Assembly: GCA_007119395.1 (NCBI GenBank)
Contig: SKPS01000027.1
Location: 1 to 17,042 of the forward strand
DNA from: Lentimicrobiaceae bacterium
GTDB taxonomy: Bacteria; Bacteroidota; Bacteroidia; Bacteroidales; SKPS01
Direction of reading: 5' to 3'
DNA length: 17,042 nucleotides
The notes under the pieces were generated by a model. The model had not been told where the DNA came from and did not search any database. It saw nothing but the letters and a program-made list of their open reading frames with translations. This document shows positions 9,831-15,558 of this stretch, piece after piece. The position numbers and the translations under genes are program-made. Positions within the stretch are counted from its first letter, which is position 1. Each line of letters starts with the position of its first letter.

Positions 9831-11795
9831 ATGAGTAAATACGATCCATGTGAAAAGTTTCACAGGTACCAACGCCTCGAGGGGCGTCCACGTCAGACAG
9901 AGCTCGATGATGCGTTGGCAGCCAAAATCCACGATCCCTTGTGGATGATGGCACGGCAGTACCAGTTTGGGGAGTTTCAGGGAGAGGATGCCGGATCGGC
10001 CATTTTTGCCAAGGCAGCCATTAGCGAAGCGAGGCTTTCGGCCATCCGGAAAAACCAGGGTGTGTTCCGGCAGGCAGACCCTACTGTTCCGCTTGAAACC
10101 ACAGCGGAACGACTCTACCCCGACATAGACCACAAAATGTCGCTAAGGATGGGCAAGCAGTTTCTCCGCTTCCTTGAAACACATGGCAGCGCTTATGAAA
10201 ACTGGCCATCAGAAAGCTATCGCAACGATTTTATAAACGCCTTCCCGTTCGCTGTGCCAGACTTGGATGCAAAGAAGGCGCCGGGGGAGGTGGCGTACGC
10301 AGCAAGAACCAGGGCATCAGGGGATGCCTTGTTGTTTCTTAAAGCGATTGCCGGCAAAGCCGTTAACGGAAAAGCGTTGTGGGATTACCTGAAGGAGCAG
10401 CCAGAAAGGACAAGCCAACTGGTGTTGCGAACACATGGCGGTTCCACCTTGCCAGGTGGAACACTCTCAGCCAGAGTTCCCGGCACCATCCGGTTCGTTG
10501 ATCCGGCACATGCAGATCCACTCAGAGAGGCAGCCTCACAGTGGATACAATGGGTGAAAGAGAGCTGGAACTTCCCGGCGGATGAACACCAGACCTCTTG
10601 GGTGGATGAAAGGCTGGAGTACGATTTTGACCTGGCAATCGACGAAAACAACAACCTCTTGTCGGAGCTTCATGCCAACGGGTATCATCATGGCCACCTC
10701 GATTGGTTTGCCTTTGATGCAGGACCGGGTAAACGGCTGCGGCAACCCGGAGAACCAGGATCCATCATGCCAGTTTCCAGAAAAGTGAAAACCATGATCC
10801 CCACAGAAGCCGCTTTCCAGGGTATGCCCAACGCCAGGTGGTGGGAACTCGAAGACGGAAGGGTCGACCCCGGAAACATCTCAGCCACCGATACCGATGT
10901 GGTGGCCGTGCTGCTCGCCCAGTTCGCCCTCTACTATAGCAATGACTGGCTGATGATTCCCCTTGATATACCCATGGGCACCCTAACCAATATCGAAGGG
11001 CTGGTGGTAACAGATACCTTTGGACAGAAAACTTGGGTAGAGGCAGCGCACAAACACGACCAGCAAAGCTGGATGTCGTGGACCATGTACAGCCTCTCAG
11101 GATTACCTGATGAGAACCTCGGCAGACACCCTCTGGAACAACGCCTCTTCCTGACGCCCGCAGCAGCAAAAGTGATCGAAGGGGATCCCGTGGAAGAGAT
11201 CCGGTTTATCCGGGATGAAATGGCCAATATGGTGTGGGCCATAGAAAAAACCGTTCCCAATTTGCTGGGTAGCGGCGCCGATGGGTATGAGTTGGCTGCC
11301 AACGTTGAAAACCTTTACAGAAAACTGGAAGAAGCACTTTCCGACAGCAACCCCGATATGGTGTTGCCAGATACTATGGATACTGACAACACTAAAGCAG
11401 TGTCACAAACAAAACCACCTCTTAAATACACTCTTGGTAACACCGTAACAGAAAACTGGATTCCGTTTATCCCGGTCCATAAGGAGGGTTCATTCCGAGA
11501 AATAGAGCTGCAACGGGCCAGCATGCCGCGCATCACAGAAATCTTCCCGCCACACCAGGTGAGACCGGCATCCAACCTCCTCAGAAAAGGGATCAACTCA
11601 GCCGACATCCAGGAAGAACCTTTCTACCTGTTCGAAGAAGAGGTGCCCAGAGCCGGAGCAACCGTCACAGGAAACTACCAACGCACAAGATGGCTCAACG
11701 GTAAAGTGGTAACCTGGTTCGGACGCACCAAAACCAACGGAAGAGGAGAGGGTAGCAGCGGACTGCGTTTCGATTTCATCACCGAAAACAAATAA
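9831..11795 (+). CDS. Cassette protein C, conserved family of unknown function (654 aa)
   Basis: The protein is soluble, with no signal peptide, membrane span or known catalytic motif. Its N-terminus carries the hallmark of the family: YDPCEKFHRYQRLEGRPRQ (residues 4-22), then HDPLWMMARQYQFGEFQGED (34-53). Further recalled blocks are ARWWELEDGRVDPG (335-348), ALYYSNDWLMIPLDIPMGT (366-384), VVTDTFGQKTWV (392-403), GDPVEEIRFIRDEMANMVWAIE (451-472, where RDEMANMVWAIE is the core), ENWIPFIPV (541-549) and a tail GRGEGSSGLRFDF (637-649). These match, from memory, a widespread uncharacterised protein encoded beside homologues of the two upstream genes. The ATG lies 34 bp after the previous stop in an A/C-rich leader with no Shine-Dalgarno site, which is usual for Bacteroidota, and it directly precedes the conserved block. 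No hairpin terminator follows closely; read-through would reach the one at 12096. Confidence 0.9.
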   Translation: MSKYDPCEKFHRYQRLEGRPRQTELDDALAAKIHDPLWMMARQYQFGEFQGEDAGSAIFAKAAISEARLSAIRKNQGVFRQADPTVPLETTAERLYPDIDHKMSLRMGKQFLRFLETHGSAYENWPSESYRNDFINAFPFAVPDLDAKKAPGEVAYAARTRASGDALLFLKAIAGKAVNGKALWDYLKEQPERTSQLVLRTHGGSTLPGGTLSARVPGTIRFVDPAHADPLREAASQWIQWVKESWNFPADEHQTSWVDERLEYDFDLAIDENNNLLSELHANGYHHGHLDWFAFDAGPGKRLRQPGEPGSIMPVSRKVKTMIPTEAAFQGMPNARWWELEDGRVDPGNISATDTDVVAVLLAQFALYYSNDWLMIPLDIPMGTLTNIEGLVVTDTFGQKTWVEAAHKHDQQSWMSWTMYSLSGLPDENLGRHPLEQRLFLTPAAAKVIEGDPVEEIRFIRDEMANMVWAIEKTVPNLLGSGADGYELAANVENLYRKLEEALSDSNPDMVLPDTMDTDNTKAVSQTKPPLKYTLGNTVTENWIPFIPVHKEGSFREIELQRASMPRITEIFPPHQVRPASNLLRKGINSADIQEEPFYLFEEEVPRAGATVTGNYQRTRWLNGKVVTWFGRTKTNGRGEGSSGLRFDFITENK

Positions 11796-11848
11796 TGACA
11801 AATCGCAAAAATAATCGCTTCTCCTGTTGAAAAAAGTGAAAATAATCC

Positions 11849-11879
11849 TTGCATTCGCTCGAAAAATGATGTATATTTG
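11849..11879 (+). promoter_or_regulatory. Bacteroidota-type promoter in the 11796-12146 gap
   Basis: A TTG at 11849-11851 lies 20 bp before TATATTTG at 11872-11879, which fits the TAnnTTTG -7 element exactly and the usual TTG spacing for the Bacteroidota primary sigma factor. Transcription should start near 11885. It points away from the convergent mnmH gene's stop and into a region without a convincing gene. Confidence 0.65.
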
Positions 11880-11884
11880 CTGGA

Positions 11885-12124
11885 GTAAAAATTGAAAGCA
11901 ACAAACAGGCATACCTGTGGGCTACATGCTGAAAAGTGAACACCAAACGGCTGTACAAAACAGAATGCATGCACAACAAAGAATAAACTGGGAAACCATA
12001 GAAATCTGACGTTTACAGGAAGACTGGTATCGGAATTTGAACTCGAAGAAAAGCAGGTGAGTAACCTGAAATCAGATATCCTAATTCGACAGTAGCGCTT
12101 CATTTCGATGTAGCGTTTTTTTTT
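11885..12124 (+). ncRNA. Candidate small RNA of about 240 nt, family not recognised
   Basis: The segment starts just downstream of a consensus promoter and ends in a strong intrinsic terminator, so it looks like a free-standing transcription unit. I see no tRNA-like end, no signal recognition particle loop, no RNase P core and no tmRNA tag. The 5' part can form a small hairpin from CAGGcataCCTG (11906-11917). The only ATG-started frame of note is 27 codons (11926-12009) without a recognisable motif. It occupies most of the 351-bp gap between the cassette and mnmH. Alternatives are the 3' untranslated region of the cassette operon, a 6S-like RNA too divergent to recognise by eye, or a short peptide gene. 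Confidence 0.4.
12096..12124 (+). terminator. Intrinsic terminator, UUCG loop and nine-T run
   Basis: CGCTTCAT (12096-12103) pairs with ATGTAGCG (12108-12115) around a TTCG tetraloop, with one T-T mismatch, and nine T residues follow (12116-12124). The T-run is only on the + side, so it ends rightward transcription from the candidate small RNA or read-through from the cassette. It does not serve the converging mnmH gene. Confidence 0.8.
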
Positions 12125-12146
12125 ACCCTTCACTTATAACACCTCT

Positions 12147-13163
12147 TCAGGGCTCTCTCGCTGCAAGCCGGGTAAACACATCACCTGTCAGCGTATTGTA
12201 CAGCGCCTGCACATTGTCTCCTGAGATCACCACATCGGCATCGGAAGCGCTTGATTCGTAGCCTGAGGCATTGTCGTAATAGGCCAACAGTTCTCTTGCC
12301 ACCTTATGGTATTCACCTCGCTCGGTTGCCTCGATCAGCCGGTCACATTGCTCCTGCCCGATACGCCCCGCCAACCGTCTTATGCCATCGATCACACCGG
12401 CATCATCGATTCCACCATATTGTTCCACCAACGCATCAGCACGCGTCTCCGGCGGCACATCCAGGTACACCTTGAAGCCGTTCTGCATTTGACGTTGCAA
12501 TGATTCCGGCACCACACAATGGCCAAGCGGATGCAACTCCTCCTCGACAAAGATTGGCTCATCGCTTTGTAGCTGACACAATGTGCCTGCGATCAGGTTT
12601 TCAAAATGCTCATGCGTGGGCTGGGGGCTCACCTCTCCTACCCTGCCAAATGCAGAACCACGCGAACCCGACAGCCCTTCAAGATCCAGCACACGGTAAC
12701 CGTTCTGCTGAAGCAGTTGCAGCAGTGCACTCTTACCCGATCCGGTTTTGCCACGAAGCAACACAAAACGGCAGGGTTTACGAAACAGGGAACGCACCCT
12801 TTTTCGGTAACCACGATATCCACCTTCGAAAACAGATAATGCATCGGGGATAACAGGCGACAGGATATCATAGACAAAGGGTGAAGCAACCATTCCATCG
12901 GCACAGAGCAGAACCACTGGCTGCTTTTCCAAACAAAGGGTTTCATACTTCTCTCGCCATGAAGCGGCCTGTATTGACAGATGTTGTCTTATGGCCGGGT
13001 TAAGGTGTTGTCGCTTCGGAGCGGGGTTCTCTGCATCCAATGGCGCCGAAATGCTGCCGGGGACATGGCCCTGGTCAAATGCAGGCACACTTCGGAGGTC
13101 TATGACGGTCACCGCCTGGGTGCACACACCGCGAAAGTATTTTGATCTGTTCACCACGTTCAC
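12147..13163 (-). CDS. mnmH: tRNA 2-selenouridine synthase, divergent (MnmH/SelU-like)
   Basis: MnmH replaces the sulfur of 2-thiouridine at the tRNA wobble position with selenium, by way of geranylation and selenophosphate. The order of domains fits: an N-terminal rhodanese domain (about 15-125, with IDLRS, GHVPGS and FEGGYRGYR) and a C-terminal P-loop domain with GKTGSGKS (138-145), then LDLEGLSGSRGSAFG (159-173), HFENL (186-190) and FVEEE (205-209). The length (338 aa) is slightly below the family norm of about 360. A cysteine, C87, sits where the rhodanese catalytic cysteine belongs, but its motif is CADGMVAS where CWRGGxRS is usual, and the family's NEERxxVGTxYKQ segment is absent. The start is GTG; it places the first rhodanese strand at about the same distance from the N-terminus as in E. 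coli. The gene lies 36 bp downstream of the nitroreductase gene and is probably cotranscribed with it. The family call is firm; exact activity is less sure. Confidence 0.85.
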   Translation of the reverse strand: MNVVNRSKYFRGVCTQAVTVIDLRSVPAFDQGHVPGSISAPLDAENPAPKRQHLNPAIRQHLSIQAASWREKYETLCLEKQPVVLLCADGMVASPFVYDILSPVIPDALSVFEGGYRGYRKRVRSLFRKPCRFVLLRGKTGSGKSALLQLLQQNGYRVLDLEGLSGSRGSAFGRVGEVSPQPTHEHFENLIAGTLCQLQSDEPIFVEEELHPLGHCVVPESLQRQMQNGFKVYLDVPPETRADALVEQYGGIDDAGVIDGIRRLAGRIGQEQCDRLIEATERGEYHKVARELLAYYDNASGYESSASDADVVISGDNVQALYNTLTGDVFTRLAAREP

Positions 13164-13199
13164 TTTTCAGGGAGAGCGATGTCATCCAACGCCTATCTA

Positions 13200-14018
13200 T
13201 TATTTTGGTATACCCAGTGGCATCAGGTAAAGGATCACTTCCTCCAGGGGTGGGTTGACGACCGATGCCAGCCGTTCATCATCGAAGGCGCCCACTGCGC
13301 ATGTGCCGAGACCCATGGCGGTGGCTTGCAGGTATACGTTTTGTGCTGAGTGGCCGATATCCATAAAGAGATATCTCTCAGCGCCACGATCGCCATAGCG
13401 ACCGGTAATGCGTGAATAGATGGCTGTGTAGATGAGTGAAGCCGGGGCATCATGCAACATCATCTGCCCCAGGGAAGCGTCAGCTACCGCACGGCTGATG
13501 TCACCGGAAGAATAGAGGCTCAGACTATGCCCTTCAACATGATAACGATACAGGCCCGGCTCAAGGCCACGCACATTGCGCACCATAAGGTAGAGCTCCA
13601 GCGGATAGGTGGCTCCGGCACTCGGTGCCGTGCGAAGACTCCTCGCCGTGAAGGTGGTGGAGTCTGAAATTCCATAGGCTGACCATAACAGTTGTGAAAC
13701 CTGCGCCAATGTTAAAGCTTCATCACGATAAGAGCGTATGGAGCGACGCTTCTCCAAACTCTCCTCTACGGTCATCCGGCCACGAAGGGCCGGAGCCGGT
13801 AGTTTGATTTTTCCCTCTTTCATTCCGGTTGGTTCTGTGGTGGTGTGATCGGTAACAGCATAGGAAGGAACAGATTCATCAGCCGACTTCACCGCATCCG
13901 GTCTAATAACCCGCATGGTGGTGCCCAATTCAGAAAACAACAACTGGTTCATCGCAAAGGAAACCATGACCATAAACCCCAGCAGGGCCAGAGCCGACAC
14001 AATATACTTCTTCGCCAT
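13200..14018 (-). CDS. SagB/ThcOx-type nitroreductase-family protein, membrane-anchored
   Basis: This is an FMN-dependent nitroreductase-fold protein of the SagB/ThcOx type, a family that includes azoline oxidases of peptide natural-product pathways and many oxidoreductases of unknown substrate. Residues 5-27 form one hydrophobic segment (signal anchor or uncleaved signal), and about 50 polar linker residues follow. The enzyme domain shows RRSIRSY (91-97, flavin phosphate contact in the family), APSAGATYPLELY (131-143), GLYRYH (155-160), a DIGHSAQNVYLQATAMGLGT stretch (220-239), GAFDDERL (243-250) and a C-terminal PLGIPK. An N-terminal anchor suggests it works outside the cytoplasm or at the membrane. 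No cyclodehydratase (SagC/SagD-like) or precursor peptide gene is in view, so azoline formation is unlikely and the substrate is unknown. It starts at an ATG, runs divergently from the hydrolase gene and is the first gene of a likely pair with mnmH. Confidence 0.88.
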   Translation of the reverse strand: MAKKYIVSALALLGFMVMVSFAMNQLLFSELGTTMRVIRPDAVKSADESVPSYAVTDHTTTEPTGMKEGKIKLPAPALRGRMTVEESLEKRRSIRSYRDEALTLAQVSQLLWSAYGISDSTTFTARSLRTAPSAGATYPLELYLMVRNVRGLEPGLYRYHVEGHSLSLYSSGDISRAVADASLGQMMLHDAPASLIYTAIYSRITGRYGDRGAERYLFMDIGHSAQNVYLQATAMGLGTCAVGAFDDERLASVVNPPLEEVILYLMPLGIPK

Positions 14019-14050
14019 ATGTTATCTGTTTAGTGTTTTTCTGACCGCAA

Positions 14051-14079
14051 GATAAGCAAAATCGCGATTCCTTGTTATC
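14051..14079. promoter_or_regulatory. Imperfect palindrome in the divergent intergenic region, possible operator
   Basis: GATAA at 14051-14055 and TTATC at 14075-14079 are inverted repeats flanking the perfect palindrome AATCGCGATT (14060-14069), although the two centres differ by half a base pair. It sits between the divergent nitroreductase and hydrolase genes and overlaps the possible -7 element of the latter. A regulator site shared by both genes is possible but unproven. Confidence 0.25.
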
Positions 14080-14083
14080 TTTG
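14076..14083 (+). promoter_or_regulatory. Possible -7 element for the hydrolase gene
   Basis: TATCTTTG fits the Bacteroidota TAnnTTTG element and lies 24 bp before the hydrolase ATG. I find no TTG at the expected distance upstream, so the promoter is only half supported. Confidence 0.4.
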
Positions 14084-14107
14084 GCGTGAAATTTTTACCC
14101 TACGATT

Positions 14108-15544
14108 ATGAAAAACGCCTTTTGTCAAGCCCATTTGTTGTCTTCACTGTTTCTGCTGCTTACGCTTCCTATGGCGATTTCGGCGCAAAGCAATTTAGCC
14201 GGCAGCTGGCATGGGGAGCTCGACGTACAGGGCACCCAACTCATCCTTACCATGGACATCCACATCGACTCCGCCGGGCAGCTTGCAGGATTTATGCACA
14301 GTCCGATGCAGGGTGCCAACGACATCCCCATCGGCAGAATAGAACTCGAAGGTGACTCGGTACGGATCGGAGTATCCACTCTGATGGCCACGGTCCGCGC
14401 ACGGTTGATGCCCGGTGACTCGTTGCTGACAGGGGAGTTCAACCAGGGACCTTTCACCCTGCCGATCACCTTTCGACGCATCAGCGCCCCTTTCGAATTT
14501 GCCAGACCACAGGAGCCGCAGAGACCTTTCCCCTACGTAGAGCAGGAGGTGATGATACCCAACGAAGCGGCTGATGTGATACTGGCCGGCACCATCACAC
14601 TCCCCGACACGGTGGGCACCTTCCCGGCGGTTATCCTGGTAACAGGATCAGGCCCACAGGACCGCAACGAAGAGATCATGGGGCACAAACCTTTCCTGGT
14701 GATCTCCGACTACCTCACCCGAAGGGGTGTCGTGGTGCTACGCTACGACGACAGGGGCTTTGCAGGCTCTACCGGTGACTTCGCCAGTGGCACCACATAC
14801 GACTTCGCCGATGATGCGCTGGCCGCATTACGATTCCTTCAACAACACCCCAACGTAAACCCCGACGCAGCCGGCATCATCGGGCATAGCGAAGGTGGAC
14901 TTATCGCGCAGATTATCGCTGCACGCAGCGACAACCCGGCAGCTTTCATCATTATGCTTGCCGGTCCCACCATCAGCGGAGAAGAGATACTCCTCTCCCA
15001 GATCCAAAGAATACAGGAAGTATCCGGAGCACCACGAAGGGTGATTCGTCGCACACTGCGTGATGCAAAAGCGGTGTTCGAAATCCTGAAAGATGCAACC
15101 GACAGCCAACAGGCAGCCGAACAGATGGAGGCCTTCTATGCACAACGGCGAGCCAGAACCCGCGAAAAACACCATGCAACCTACGGCTACAACGAAGAAG
15201 CAGTCAAACAATCAGTGCCCGCTTACACCTCACCATGGTTTATCGCATTCCTCAAAACAGACCCAAGCAACTACCTCCCAAAAATCTCCGTGCCTATGCT
15301 GGCCCTCTTTGGCGGGAAAGATGTGCAGGTGCTGGATGACCTGAACATAGAAGCACTCAAAACGTTTGTCAAGCAGCACAACAAAACCAACTTCACATGG
15401 AAGAGCTACCCACAGCGCAACCATCTGTTCCAGGTGGCTGAAACCGGATCGGTGCAAGAGTACGCCACCATAGAGGAGACCTTTGGTGAGAAGGTGATGG
15501 AAGAGATGTTGCAGTTTATTCTGCAGGTGACCAAACAACAATAA
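14108..15544 (+). CDS. Secreted alpha/beta hydrolase (esterase-like)
   Basis: This is a serine hydrolase of the alpha/beta fold, probably an esterase or acyl hydrolase acting in the periplasm or outside the cell. Residues 1-26 form a classical signal peptide (hydrophobic core LLSSLFLLLTLPMA, cleavage after AISA) with no lipobox cysteine. A beta-rich domain (about 27-130, starting with LAGSWHGELDV) precedes the catalytic domain, as in other Bacteroidota hydrolases of this group. The catalytic domain shows GSGPQDRNE (180-188, oxyanion-hole region), YDDRGFAGSTG (213-223), the nucleophile elbow GHSEGG with Ser261, and GGKDVQV with Asp405 and RNHLFQ with His439 as the remaining triad. A helical lid is likely at about 290-370. 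All key residues are intact. The substrate cannot be told from sequence. Its stop is 14 bp before the next gene, so the two are probably cotranscribed. Confidence 0.9.
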   Translation: MKNAFCQAHLLSSLFLLLTLPMAISAQSNLAGSWHGELDVQGTQLILTMDIHIDSAGQLAGFMHSPMQGANDIPIGRIELEGDSVRIGVSTLMATVRARLMPGDSLLTGEFNQGPFTLPITFRRISAPFEFARPQEPQRPFPYVEQEVMIPNEAADVILAGTITLPDTVGTFPAVILVTGSGPQDRNEEIMGHKPFLVISDYLTRRGVVVLRYDDRGFAGSTGDFASGTTYDFADDALAALRFLQQHPNVNPDAAGIIGHSEGGLIAQIIAARSDNPAAFIIMLAGPTISGEEILLSQIQRIQEVSGAPRRVIRRTLRDAKAVFEILKDATDSQQAAEQMEAFYAQRRARTREKHHATYGYNEEAVKQSVPAYTSPWFIAFLKTDPSNYLPKISVPMLALFGGKDVQVLDDLNIEALKTFVKQHNKTNFTWKSYPQRNHLFQVAETGSVQEYATIEETFGEKVMEEMLQFILQVTKQQ

Positions 15545-15558
15545 CGAAAGAAGCTGGC

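Noticed and set aside
15..11795. Assignment of the cassette to a phage tail or contractile injection system
   Set aside because: No sheath, tube, baseplate, spike or AAA+ ATPase gene is present in the window, and no motif of those families is visible in the three proteins.
11926..12009. A 27-codon ATG-started frame within the candidate small RNA
   Set aside because: It is short, has no recognisable motif and no ribosome-binding signal. It cannot be separated from chance without comparative data.
11940..12095. A 51-codon open frame ending at TAG just before the terminator hairpin
   Set aside because: It has no ATG or GTG start in a useful position. The Glu/Lys-rich 3' part could be the remnant of a gene, but nothing supports that beyond the open frame.
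14019..14107. A - strand promoter for the nitroreductase gene (TATCTTGC on the reverse strand)
   Set aside because: It differs from TAnnTTTG and has no TTG at the right spacing, so it is too weak to list as a feature.
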